16,949 nucleotides of DNA from PALSA-1004 sp046715035 (GCA_046715035.1 JBKJZR010000324.1:1-16949), one strand, 5' to 3'; counted from the first letter of the stretch, positions 1-7,533 are shown. The notes: generated from the letters alone by a model not told the origin. Program-made: numbers and translations.

Positions 1-2
1 AA

Positions 3-302
3 GCCGTCAAGCGCGCGCTCGATGGCGTCGATGCGGCGTGTCTGACGCGCAGCGAATTCGTGCACACGATGGCGCAGCGCGGGATTCTGTCCGCGCCAGT
101 GCTCGAGGTGGACGAAGTGCTCGCGCAGCCTGTGATACTCAAGCGCAGATCGCTGTACTCGATCGAAGCCGGCGATGGCGCTACGACGTCGGTCTTCGCC
201 GTGCCTCTCGGCCTCACGCTGACGCCGGTGCTGCGCGCGCAGCGCATGTCCGGGCTCGGCGCCGACGCGCAATTCGCCGACTGCGCCGCCGCCAGCGCGT
301 AA
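3..302 (+). CDS. Family III CoA-transferase (CaiB/BaiF), C-terminal fragment cut by window edge
   Basis: The reading frame is open from base 3 to the TAA at 300-302, so only about the last 99 residues are visible. The segment around EFVHTMAQRGILSAPVLEVD, followed by LAQPVILKRR and then FAVPLGLTLTP, matches the usual tail of CaiB/BaiF transferases. In that tail a helix leads to a conserved APV strand, then a 'P-hydrophobic-x-Ls-x-TP' segment before the end. The catalytic Asp would lie upstream, outside the window. The next CoA-transferase starts only 23 bp after the stop, so the two are probably co-transcribed and may act as partners or on successive substrates. The family call rests on the C-terminal pattern alone; no substrate can be named. 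Confidence 0.7.
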   Translation, partial: AVKRALDGVDAACLTRSEFVHTMAQRGILSAPVLEVDEVLAQPVILKRRSLYSIEAGDGATTSVFAVPLGLTLTPVLRAQRMSGLGADAQFADCAAASA

Positions 303-325
303 CAGGATCAGAAATTTCCAGGACG

Positions 326-1552
326 ATGGCTACAACGCAGACAACCGATACCAGGACGGCGCCGCTCGAGGGCGTGCGCGTCATCGATTTCAGCCAGCTG
401 CTGCCGGGCCCATTCGCCACCCAGATGCTCGGCGAGCTCGGCGCCGACGTGATCAAAGTCGAGCGGCCGGGAATCGGCGATCCCAGCCGGCACAGTCAGC
501 CCGGCTACCGCGACAACAGCGTTTATTTCAACGCGGTCAACGCGAACAAGCGCAGTATCGCGCTCGATCTGACCCAGGAGGCAGGCCGCGAAGTAGTGCG
601 CCGATTGCTCGAGGGCGCCGATGTCGCCATCGAATCCTACCGGCCCGGAGGTGCGCGCAGGCTCGGCATCGATTATCAGACGATCAGGAGTTTCAATCCG
701 CGCCTCATCTACTGCTCGATCTCCGGCTTCGGGCAGACCGGCCCGCTGTCGCATATCGCGGGCCACGACCTGGTCATCCAGGGACTCACGGGCCTGATGG
801 GGTGCCACCTCGAGGACAACCCGCCTGCGGTGCCGGGGTTTCAGGCGGCCGATTTTGCCGGCGCACTGTACGCAGTGATCGGCGTGCAGGCGGCGCTCGC
901 GCAGCGCGCGAAGACGGGGCTGGGCTGCGAGATCGACCTCGCCATGTTCGAGGCGCTCTACCACATGTGTCTGATCCCGCTGAGCTCGGCATTCGCGCAC
1001 ATGGCGGGACACAGCGGCGAGCCGCGCATGGAATCGTTCGGCGGCAACCCGCGCTATTCGACGTACCTCAGCAAGGACGGCAAGCCGGTCGCGGTCTCGC
1101 TGCTCGAAACGAAGGCGTGGCGCGAATTCTGCGAAACGATCGGCAGACCCGATCTCGTTTCCGCGGACGAGACGATTGCGGACCGCCTGAGCGCGCACGG
1201 CGAGCGTCACGGCGACTATCGCGGCGCGCTCGCGCGCTACTGCGCATCCTATACGTGGGCAGAAATCATGCAGCACATGGAGCGCACTGGGATCGCGATC
1301 TGTCCGGTGACGACGCCGGACGAGGCCGTGGCGCTGGCGCACGTGGCAGCACGCGGCGCAATCGACACCTTCGAGCACCCGGTCGAGGGGCGCATCCCGT
1401 ATCTCGTCAATCCGCTGGCGCGCGCCGGGCTTGCGCCGCAGTCACCGCGGCCGGCGCCGCAGCTCGGCGAGCATGCAGAAGAGATTCTGCTTGCGCACGG
1501 CTACACCCGGGAGCAGATTGCCGATCTGCGCCGGCAAAAGATCATCGACTGA
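326..1552 (+). CDS. Family III CoA-transferase (CaiB/BaiF), complete
   Basis: This 408-residue protein has the normal length for family III acyl-CoA transferases, which move CoA from a donor thioester to a free carboxylic acid in the cytoplasm. The N-terminus (LEGVRVIDFSQLLPGPFATQ, residues 14-33) and LGADVIKVERPG (38-49) form the CoA-binding Rossmann-like region. NKRSIALDL (74-82) and the YCSISGFGQTGP block (129-140) are typical. Asp176 in the segment GFQAADFAGALYA aligns with the catalytic Asp of formyl-CoA transferase, and the end carries the usual LGEHAEEIL motif. I start at ATG 326, because the family homology begins there and the frame further upstream only overlaps the preceding gene. 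A GGA lies very close to this ATG and another AGGA about 18 bp away, so the ribosome binding site is weak. The substrate is unknown. Confidence 0.92.
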   Translation: MATTQTTDTRTAPLEGVRVIDFSQLLPGPFATQMLGELGADVIKVERPGIGDPSRHSQPGYRDNSVYFNAVNANKRSIALDLTQEAGREVVRRLLEGADVAIESYRPGGARRLGIDYQTIRSFNPRLIYCSISGFGQTGPLSHIAGHDLVIQGLTGLMGCHLEDNPPAVPGFQAADFAGALYAVIGVQAALAQRAKTGLGCEIDLAMFEALYHMCLIPLSSAFAHMAGHSGEPRMESFGGNPRYSTYLSKDGKPVAVSLLETKAWREFCETIGRPDLVSADETIADRLSAHGERHGDYRGALARYCASYTWAEIMQHMERTGIAICPVTTPDEAVALAHVAARGAIDTFEHPVEGRIPYLVNPLARAGLAPQSPRPAPQLGEHAEEILLAHGYTREQIADLRRQKIID

Positions 1553-1581
1553 AAATTACGAACCGGACGACAGTCGGAAGG

Positions 1582-1621
1582 GCTCCCCTCGCCCCCCGGG
1601 AGAGGGGCTGGGGGTGAGGGT
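1582..1621 (+). repeat. C/G-rich palindromic intergenic repeat, copy 1
   Basis: A 40-bp element lies between the CoA-transferase and the MmgE/PrpD gene. Its reverse complement matches bases 6132-6171 at 35 of 40 positions without gaps. It contains CCCCTC (1585-1590) and GAGGGG (1602-1607), which can pair as a hairpin. Short elements of this type are common between genes in high-GC proteobacteria. It lies just after a stop codon and could affect mRNA ends, but no T-run follows, so I do not call it a terminator. Confidence 0.7.
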
Positions 1622-1678
1622 ATACAAAGCGCACCTTGTTCAACGAATCAGCGACTCAGGACATTTAGGAGCCTACGC

Positions 1679-3019
1679 ATGAAGACACACAGCGGTTCGA
1701 ACAGCCGTGCGATCGCCGAGTATGTGGCGTCCGCGCGCGAGCGCAAGCTGCCGCCCGCAGTGCTGAATGCCGCCCGCCTGTGCCTGGCCGACTGGGTCGG
1801 CGTCGCCATCGGCGCATGGGGCGAGTCCGCGGCGCAGATCGTGCGCCAGGTGACGTCCGGCTGGCAGAGCGCCGGCCGCGCGACGGTGCTGCTCGGCGGA
1901 CACGCCAGCGCGCCGCTCGCCGCGTTGTGCAACGGCACGCTCGCCCACTGCCTCGATTTCGACGATACCTACGTCAAGGCGGTCACCCACACGAGCGCGC
2001 CGGTATGGGCCGCGACGCTCGCCCTCGGCGAGGAGCTGGGGGCAGACGAGACGCAGATGCTGGTCGCCTTCGTCGCGGGGTTCGAAACGGCCTCGCGCGT
2101 GGGCTATGGGATCGGCGAGGCGGTGACGGCGCGTGGCTGGCATGGCACCGGCGTGTTCGGGCGGCTCGGCGCCGCTGCGGCGAGCGCGGTGCTGCTCGGG
2201 CTCGACGTCCAACGCACGCTGCACGCGCTCGGCACGGCGGCGACGCAGACCAGCGGGCTCACGGCGTCATTCGGGACCATGGCCAAGCCTTTTCACGCGG
2301 GCAAAGCGGCGATGGACGGGGTGCTCTCCGCGCAGCTCGCGGCGGCCGGATTCGTCGCCGCCACCAACCTGCTCGAGCCCGATGGCGGTCTCGACAGCGC
2401 GCTGATCCAGGACCGCAGCCTGCAGATCAGGCCGGCTGATTTCTCGGACTGGGAAATCCTCAACAACAGTTTCAAGCCGTACGCCGCGTGCCATCTGACG
2501 CATCCTGCCGTCGACGCGGGACGCGCCATCGACAAATCGAAGTTCGACCTCACGCAAGTGCGCGCCATCCACGCCGAGGTGGGTGAGCTCGCCAAACAGA
2601 TCACGGGCGGCAAGACCGGCGCGCCCGCGACGGCGCTCGAAGGCAAATTCGATCTCAAATACTGTATTGCGCTGGCATTGCACGGGCGCAAGCTGTCGGC
2701 CGCCGATTTTCGCGATCCTTTGCAATCCGATCCCGCGGTCGTCGCCACGGCCGGCAAAGTCGTGGTCGAAGCCAAACCGCAGCTGGGTTTCGCGTCGGCG
2801 CGTCTGGGCATCGAGCTGAGTGGCGGACAAACGATCCGCGCCGCTGTGCCGGTGGCGAAAGGGCATCCCGGCAATCCGATGACCTGGGACGACATGCACG
2901 ACAAATTCGAGGGACTCGTCGCAGCGCGCCTGGGCAGCCGCACCGAGGGATTGTTCGCCGACCTCCGGGCGTTCGGGGACGGCAGGGCGCTCGCGGCGAT
3001 ACGCGCGATTTCTAGTTAG
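1679..3019 (+). CDS. MmgE/PrpD family protein (2-methylcitrate dehydratase / cis-aconitate decarboxylase-like)
   Basis: This 446-residue protein has the usual length for MmgE/PrpD. The family includes 2-methylcitrate dehydratase, cis-aconitate decarboxylase and iminodisuccinate epimerase, which act on di- and tricarboxylic acids in the cytoplasm. Family blocks appear in order: AHCLDFDDTY (89-98), THTS (103-106), HGTGVFGRLGAAAA (155-168), GTMAKPFHAGKAAMDGV (199-215) and KPYAACHLTHPAVDA (266-280). His104, Lys203 and the His272/His275 region are candidate active-site residues by analogy with the family. AGGAG at 1668-1672 is well spaced before the ATG. A single protein cannot be assigned as dehydratase, decarboxylase or epimerase from sequence alone. 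Its position among CoA-transferases suggests an organic-acid pathway and not the propionate methylcitrate cycle, because no prpB or prpC is nearby. Confidence 0.92.
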   Translation: MKTHSGSNSRAIAEYVASARERKLPPAVLNAARLCLADWVGVAIGAWGESAAQIVRQVTSGWQSAGRATVLLGGHASAPLAALCNGTLAHCLDFDDTYVKAVTHTSAPVWAATLALGEELGADETQMLVAFVAGFETASRVGYGIGEAVTARGWHGTGVFGRLGAAAASAVLLGLDVQRTLHALGTAATQTSGLTASFGTMAKPFHAGKAAMDGVLSAQLAAAGFVAATNLLEPDGGLDSALIQDRSLQIRPADFSDWEILNNSFKPYAACHLTHPAVDAGRAIDKSKFDLTQVRAIHAEVGELAKQITGGKTGAPATALEGKFDLKYCIALALHGRKLSAADFRDPLQSDPAVVATAGKVVVEAKPQLGFASARLGIELSGGQTIRAAVPVAKGHPGNPMTWDDMHDKFEGLVAARLGSRTEGLFADLRAFGDGRALAAIRAISS

Positions 3020-3035
3020 GGATGCTCTGATTAAT

Positions 3036-3060
3036 CGTCATTCCAGCGCAAGCTGGAAGC
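3036..3060 (+). repeat. TTCCAGC-type palindromic repeat, copy 1
   Basis: TTCCAGC (3041-3047) and GCTGGAA (3052-3058) form a perfect 7-bp stem with a GCAA tetraloop. The 25-bp element matches the reverse complement of bases 12641-12665 at 23 of 25 positions. Such 'GTCATTCCAGCGCAAGCTGGAA' units are widespread dispersed repeats in many bacteria. This copy is 17 bp after the MmgE/PrpD stop codon. In the rest of the gap to 3164 I see only a 6-bp hairpin (AAGCCA 3098-3103 with TGGCTT 3110-3115). Confidence 0.7.
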
Positions 3061-3164
3061 CATCGAAAGCGACAGGTGGATCGATGCCAAAATACGCAAG
3101 CCAAGCGACTGGCTTACGGGGGTCCTCGATCCTAAATATCACGCGGTTTTAACGAAAGCGAAAC

Positions 3165-3947
3165 ATGACCTACACGACCATACGCAGCGAACGCGGCGGC
3201 GCGGCTTGCATCATCACGCTCGACCGCAGCGAGAAGCGCAATGCCGTCAGCACACAGATGATGGGCGAAATCATCCGCGCCGCGCGCGAGGCGGACGACG
3301 ATCCGGCGGTACGCGCGGTGATCCTCACCGGCGGCGCCAGTTTTTTTTCGGCCGGCGCCGATCTGAACGAGGCGCTGCAGGTCAAGACCGCGGTCGAAGG
3401 CGTGGCGTACTTCGAGCAGTGGCACCGGCTCAACGGCACGCTCGAAAGTCTGGGCAAACCGGTACTGGCCGCGATCGAGGGTTTTTGCATCACCGGCGGG
3501 CTCGAGCTCGCGCTCGCGTGCGACCTCAGGATCGCCGGAGAAGGGTCGACGTTCGCGATCACGAGCTCGAAAATCGGCACGGTCGCCGGCGCGGGTGGAA
3601 CGCAGCGCCTGCCGCGCATCGTCGGTATGGCGCATGCCCTCGACATTCTTTTTTCCGCCGAGCCGATACCTGCGGACGAAGCGTATCGCATGGGCCTCAT
3701 CAACCGCCTCGTCGCCAAGGGCAAAGCGCTCGAAACGTGCGGCAAGCTCGTCGAGGTTTATGCGCAGCGCGCGCCGCTCAGCCTCAAGCTCGTCAAGCGC
3801 GCGGTGCGCAGCGGCATGCAGATGGATTTTGCGTCGGCGATCGAGTTCGAAACGTCCATCGTGTCGCTGATCTACGGCACGCAGGACAAGCAGGAAGGCA
3901 TTTCCGCATTCCTCGAGAAGCGCACGGCGAAATTCCAGGGGCGCTGA
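3165..3947 (+). CDS. Enoyl-CoA hydratase/isomerase (crotonase) family protein
   Basis: This 260-residue protein has the normal crotonase length, and acts on acyl-CoA thioesters. The oxyanion-hole segments are present: FFSAGADLNE (60-69) and FCITGGLELALACD (107-120). GTVAGAGGTQRLPR (138-151) is the signature after the second catalytic position. Glu114 matches Glu144 of rat enoyl-CoA hydratase. The position 20 residues later, which should be the second catalytic Glu (Glu164), is Ser134 within FAITSSKIGT. Simple hydratase activity is therefore doubtful. An isomerase, thioesterase, lyase or other crotonase reaction is possible. There is no clear Shine-Dalgarno; the start is set by homology. A run of eight T (3341-3348) encodes Ser-Phe-Phe-Ser beside the oxyanion hole. 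The next gene follows after 30 bp. Confidence 0.92.
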   Translation: MTYTTIRSERGGAACIITLDRSEKRNAVSTQMMGEIIRAAREADDDPAVRAVILTGGASFFSAGADLNEALQVKTAVEGVAYFEQWHRLNGTLESLGKPVLAAIEGFCITGGLELALACDLRIAGEGSTFAITSSKIGTVAGAGGTQRLPRIVGMAHALDILFSAEPIPADEAYRMGLINRLVAKGKALETCGKLVEVYAQRAPLSLKLVKRAVRSGMQMDFASAIEFETSIVSLIYGTQDKQEGISAFLEKRTAKFQGR

Positions 3948-3977
3948 GGCGCCCGCATTGCGATTCAACCATCCGCG

Positions 3978-6086
3978 ATGATCAAGCGTGCTGCACTGCA
4001 GGGTCTGCGCGTCGTCGAGATCGGCGAGCGCATCGCCGCGGGTGCCTGCGGTTCCGTGCTCGGAGCGCTCGGCGCGGAGGTGACGCTGGTCGGGAGCGAA
4101 AGTTCGGCCAGGCAGCACAAGTGGGTGGACCGCATCGTGGCGATGCGCGACAAGCGCATCGTTCGGGCTGGACCGACTGACGGCGTGGTGGCCCCTTTGC
4201 TCGCCGATGCCGACGTCGTGATCACGGCGAGCGATGTCACGCCGGTTCCCGACTGGCGCCACACGCCGCGCCAGATCGTCTGCGACATTACCGCGTACGG
4301 CAGCAGCGGGCCCATGGCCGGCCTGCCGCACCCCGATCAACTGATACAGGCGGTGACCGGGCTTGCCGATACGACCGGCGAACCAGCGTCGCCGCCGGCG
4401 CTGACCGGATTTCCCGTGACAGAGGGCATCGGCGCACTGTACGCGGCCGCAGGCATCATTGCCGCGTTGCGAGTGCGTGCCCGCGACGGCGTCGGCCAGG
4501 ACATTGAGATCGCGCTCTACGATTGCGCTTACTCGACGCTCACTACGTTTCTGCCATTTCATATCGTCGGCAAGCCGGTGCGTCGCTCCGGCAACCGTCA
4601 CGTCCTCGCCGCCCCATGGAATGTCTACAAGGCGAGCGACGGGTGGGTCGTCCTGTGCACGGGCACCGACGAGCAGTGGAAGCGGTTGTGCGCGGTCATC
4701 GGGCGTCCCGAGCTTGCCGCTCATCCCGATTACCGTCACACGAGTGATCGCGTCGCGCACTGCGATGCCGTCGACGCCGCGGTGCAGGACTGGATCGGTG
4801 AGTTTGCGGCGACAGAATGCGTCGAGCGCCTGCAGGGCATCGAGATTTCGTGCGGCCCGATCGTGACGGTCGAGGCGCTGGCGCGCGAGCCCAACCTCGC
4901 GCATCGCGGCACGATCGTCCCGCACCCGGATCCCGATTCGGGCGGGCAGGCGCTGGTGATGAACGGTGTCATCAAAGCCGGCAGAAAAATGGCTGCAACT
5001 CCGGTTGCGACCCGCGAGCCGCGGGAAGCTGCCGCGGAGGGTTCTCCCTGGCAATCGCACGGCCCTGCCGACCGGCGTCCGTTTGCCGGGATCAGGGTGC
5101 TCGAGATCGGTCAGTTCACCACAGCGCCGCTCGCTGCCCGGCAGCTTGCCGCGCTCGGCGCTGAGGTGCTCAAGATCGAATCGCCCGGCGGCGACGGCTC
5201 GCGCGGATGGGCTCCCCAGCAGGGCGGGCAGGGTTATTTTTTCACGTTCAGCAACAGCGACAAGCGCAGCCTCGCCCTCGATCTGCGGCACGACGCCGAC
5301 CGCGCGCAGTTCGAGTCGCTGGTCGCGCAGTCGGACGTCCTCGTCGAGAACCTGAAGCCCGGCGCGCTCGCCCGGCTGGGGCTGGACGCGCAAGCGCTCT
5401 CGGCAATCAATCCGCAGCTCGTCTACTGCGGGATCTCGGGGTTCGGCGCCGATTCCGCTTACGCGGGCCGTCCGGCATTCGACACGGTCGTCCAGGCGAT
5501 GTCGGGCATCATGGACCTCACCCGCGTGAACGGCGTGCCGCAGAAAGTCGGCATCTCGCTCGTCGATATCCTCGGCGGCGTATTCGGGCTGATCGCAACG
5601 TCGGCTGCGTTGCTCGCGCGCGATGCCACAGGCGCGGGTGAGCACATCGACCTTTCAATGCAGGACGCCGCAGCGTGGATCACGCAGTGGAGCTGGCGCG
5701 GTCACTACCCTCCCCAGCGCGCCGTCATGATCGCCTGCAGCGACGGTTACGTGGCCGCATTGCTGACCGAGAGTGAAGAGCTTGCGCTTGCGGCGCTGCG
5801 GGCAGCTACACCCGCGCAAACACGTGCGCAGCTTGTATCTGCGCTCGCGCAGAGCGGCTACGCTGCCGCGCCGGTGCTGACCGTCAGCGAAGCGGCGACC
5901 AGCGCGCAGTCACAGGCGCGCTCGCTCATGGTTTACGGCGCGGACGCATCCGGCCAGCGCTGGCCGTTGCTCAGTTGTCCGATCCGGCTGAGCCGCACGC
6001 CGGCCGTCGTCCAGCGCCCGATCGGCAGGCTCGGCGAAGCAAACGAAGAAATCGCGAGGCGCCACGCCAGCGCCGAGCGCGTTTAG
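3978..6086 (+). CDS. Tandem double-domain family III CoA-transferase (CaiB/BaiF fusion)
   Basis: At 702 residues this is nearly twice the family length and contains two CaiB/BaiF units. Unit 1 (about 5-340) starts LQGLRVVEIGERIAAGACGS and includes ITAYGSSGPMAG (104-115) and the mid-domain GALYAAAGIIAAL (152-164). Unit 2 (about 369-702) restarts with FAGIRVLEIGQFTTAPLAAR, then LGAEVLKIESPGG, KRSLALDL (429-436), YCGISGFG (483-490) and LVDILGGVFG (528-537). The catalytic Asp is present in unit 2 as Asp530, but its counterpart in unit 1 is Glu149 (FPVTEGIGALYA). Unit 1 also lacks much of the 'KVE-P-GD' CoA-binding loop. Unit 1 may therefore be a structural or substrate-binding half, with unit 2 catalytic. 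Family III enzymes normally form interlocked dimers, so a fused pair could act as a pseudo-dimer. No strong ribosome binding site precedes the ATG. Confidence 0.9.
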   Translation: MIKRAALQGLRVVEIGERIAAGACGSVLGALGAEVTLVGSESSARQHKWVDRIVAMRDKRIVRAGPTDGVVAPLLADADVVITASDVTPVPDWRHTPRQIVCDITAYGSSGPMAGLPHPDQLIQAVTGLADTTGEPASPPALTGFPVTEGIGALYAAAGIIAALRVRARDGVGQDIEIALYDCAYSTLTTFLPFHIVGKPVRRSGNRHVLAAPWNVYKASDGWVVLCTGTDEQWKRLCAVIGRPELAAHPDYRHTSDRVAHCDAVDAAVQDWIGEFAATECVERLQGIEISCGPIVTVEALAREPNLAHRGTIVPHPDPDSGGQALVMNGVIKAGRKMAATPVATREPREAAAEGSPWQSHGPADRRPFAGIRVLEIGQFTTAPLAARQLAALGAEVLKIESPGGDGSRGWAPQQGGQGYFFTFSNSDKRSLALDLRHDADRAQFESLVAQSDVLVENLKPGALARLGLDAQALSAINPQLVYCGISGFGADSAYAGRPAFDTVVQAMSGIMDLTRVNGVPQKVGISLVDILGGVFGLIATSAALLARDATGAGEHIDLSMQDAAAWITQWSWRGHYPPQRAVMIACSDGYVAALLTESEELALAALRAATPAQTRAQLVSALAQSGYAAAPVLTVSEAATSAQSQARSLMVYGADASGQRWPLLSCPIRLSRTPAVVQRPIGRLGEANEEIARRHASAERV

Positions 6087-6103
6087 CGGGAAATCGAACT
6101 TAA

Positions 6104-6131
6104 CGAGCGTGACATAACTTCGTCACGCTCG
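6104..6131 (+). terminator. Perfect 10-bp stem-loop after the CoA-transferase fusion gene
   Basis: CGAGCGTGAC (6104-6113) pairs exactly with GTCACGCTCG (6122-6131) around an 8-base loop, 17 bp after the stop codon at 6086. The position suits a transcript end or 3'-stabilising hairpin. The stem is not followed by a T-run (it runs into a C-rich repeat), so intrinsic termination is uncertain. Confidence 0.45.
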
Positions 6132-6171
6132 ACCCTCACCCCCAACCTCTCTCCCCGAGGGCGAGGGGGGC
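6132..6171 (-). repeat. C/G-rich palindromic intergenic repeat, copy 2 (inverted)
   Basis: This element is the reverse complement of 1582-1621 with 5 mismatches in 40 bp. It is directly abutted by a second dispersed-repeat-like unit, CCCTTCGACTGCGCTCAGGA at 6171-6190, a sequence type seen scattered between genes in many high-GC genomes. The two copies flank the segment holding the MmgE/PrpD, crotonase and fused CoA-transferase genes in opposite orientation. Confidence 0.7.
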
Positions 6172-6201
6172 CCTTCGACTGCGCTCAGGACGGGCGTCGA
6201 G

Positions 6202-6226
6202 CGAAACCGCACTTCGAGCGGTTTCG
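6202..6226 (+). other. 9-bp stem-loop upstream of the CMD-family gene
   Basis: CGAAACCGC (6202-6210) pairs perfectly with GCGGTTTCG (6218-6226) around a 7-base loop. TAATTGTTGT follows, a mildly T-rich stretch that could make this a weak intrinsic terminator or attenuator in the gap before 6259. No promoter boxes could be assigned with confidence. Confidence 0.4.
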
Positions 6227-6258
6227 TAATTGTTGTCACTAACTGCAAAGGAACGACG

Positions 6259-6642
6259 ATGGACAAGAAACTGATGGAAGAAGGACTGGCTGCACGGCGT
6301 TCGGTGCTGGGCGATGAATACGTCGACCGGTCGATGAAAAACGCGGACGACTTCAACAAGCCTTTTCAGGAGATCGTCAGCGAATACTGCTGGGGTCTGT
6401 GCTGGACCGACGAGACGCTAAGCCGCCGCGAGCGCAGCATACTCAACCTGGGCATGATCGCGGCGCTGGGCAAAAAGGAAGAGTTCGAGCTGCACTTCCG
6501 GGGCGCGCTGCGCAACGGCCTCACCGAGAAGGAGCTGCGCTCGGTGCTGATCCAGATCGCCGTCTACTGCGGCATTCCGGTCGGCGTCGACTGCTTCCGC
6601 ATCGCCAAGCAAGTGTTGGCGGACACCCGACCGAAGGCGTGA
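6259..6642 (+). CDS. Carboxymuconolactone decarboxylase family protein
   Basis: This 127-residue all-helical protein has the length of PcaC-type carboxymuconolactone decarboxylases. The motif block is SRRERSILNLGMIAALGKKE (55-74), then EFELHFRGALRNGLTEKEL (75-93) with His79, then IQIAVYCGIPVGVDCFR (98-114). It lacks the CxxC pair of AhpD-type peroxidase partners, though Cys44 and Cys48 form a CxxxC. By family it could decarboxylate a gamma-lactone acid from aromatic degradation, but many members of this family have unknown reactions. AAAGGAA at 6247-6253 is a good ribosome binding site. Its stop is followed one base later by the start of the MaoC-like gene, implying translational coupling and a shared pathway step. 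Confidence 0.9.
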   Translation: MDKKLMEEGLAARRSVLGDEYVDRSMKNADDFNKPFQEIVSEYCWGLCWTDETLSRRERSILNLGMIAALGKKEEFELHFRGALRNGLTEKELRSVLIQIAVYCGIPVGVDCFRIAKQVLADTRPKA

Positions 6643-6643
6643 C

Positions 6644-7474
6644 GTGATACGACAGGGCGTTGCCGTGCCGGAATACCGCGTCACGGCGCGCAACACTTCG
6701 TCGAGCAGCGAGAACAAGATCCACGACGACGATGTCGCCCGCCGCTATGGCTTCGGCGGCGGGCTCGTGCCGGGTGTCGCCGTTTATGCGTACGTCACTT
6801 ATCCTCTCGTGGCGGCGTTCGGCGCTGCCTGGCTCGAGCGCGGCACGTGCAGCATCAAGTTCGTGAAGCCGATATTCGAGGGCGATGAAGTGGTGATTCG
6901 CGCGACGACGCAGCGCGCACCGGAAGGGCTCAGCATCGCCCTGGTCGCAGCGACGGCTGGCAATGGTGACTGCGCCTTCGCCACCGCAACGCTGCCCGAG
7001 CGCTCGCCGGCCACCGTGGATGCCGCCGCCTACGCGGAGGCGCCGCTTCCCGTCGAGCGTCCCGAGGCAACGCGTGACTGCCTCGCCTCGCTCGGCGTCA
7101 TCGGCACCATCAGCGAACGCTACGACGCCGCTTGCGCCGCGGATTTCACCGCAAAAATGAGCGACGCGCTCCCGCTCTATGGGGGCAGCGAGGGTTACGT
7201 CCACCCGGCGTTCTTCCTCAATCAGGCCAACCAGGCGCTCAAATCCAACGTGCTCCTCGGCCCGTGGATCCATACCGGCAGCATCGTTCGTCACCTGAGC
7301 GCGGCACGCATCGGCGAGACGCTGTGCACGCGCGGCCGGGTGCGCGGACTAACCGCAAAGAAGGGCGCGGAGATAGTCGAGCTCGATCTGCTGCTGCTGG
7401 CCGATCGCGCGCGCCCTGTTGCCCATGTCTACCACTCCGCGATCTATCGTCTGCCTGCTCCCGCGAATGCGTAG
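6644..7474 (+). CDS. MaoC-like double-hotdog protein (acyl-CoA dehydratase family)
   Basis: This 276-residue protein starts with GTG one base after the upstream stop codon. It looks like two hotdog domains. The first (about 8-115) contains NKIHDDDVARRYGFGGGLVP (24-43), and the second (about 160-270) contains YVHPAFFLNQANQALKS and HTGSIVRHLSAARIGE. In (R)-specific hydratases such as PhaJ, the catalytic pair is Asp and His in a D-x-N-x-x-H pattern. Here His27 and Asn24 are kept, but the Asp position is Ser22, and the usual V-H-G after the hydratase helix is V-P-G (42-44). Activity as a classical hydratase is therefore doubtful. Coupling to the carboxymuconolactone decarboxylase-family gene suggests that both handle the same intermediate. 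The start is chosen from the coupling and from the N-terminal fit. Confidence 0.85.
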   Translation: MIRQGVAVPEYRVTARNTSSSSENKIHDDDVARRYGFGGGLVPGVAVYAYVTYPLVAAFGAAWLERGTCSIKFVKPIFEGDEVVIRATTQRAPEGLSIALVAATAGNGDCAFATATLPERSPATVDAAAYAEAPLPVERPEATRDCLASLGVIGTISERYDAACAADFTAKMSDALPLYGGSEGYVHPAFFLNQANQALKSNVLLGPWIHTGSIVRHLSAARIGETLCTRGRVRGLTAKKGAEIVELDLLLLADRARPVAHVYHSAIYRLPAPANA

Positions 7475-7533
7475 CCTGCGCACATCCACGCCCGCGCACG
7501 ATATTTCCCCACAGATTCACGAAAGGCGAAACC

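Noticed and set aside
308..1378. Minus-strand open frame of 356 codons
   Set aside because: It is antisense to a clear CoA-transferase and has no motif of its own.
1679..3019. Naming the MmgE/PrpD protein prpD
   Set aside because: No methylcitrate cycle genes are near, and the family has several different reactions.
3132..5645. Minus-strand open frame of 837 codons
   Set aside because: It is antisense to the crotonase and fused CoA-transferase genes, is very rich in Arg/His/Asp, and shows no domain. It is a by-product of the high GC content.
7132..7533. N-terminal extension of the Bug receptor
   Set aside because: The extension overlaps the MaoC-like gene and would bury the signal peptide that starts at ATG 7534.
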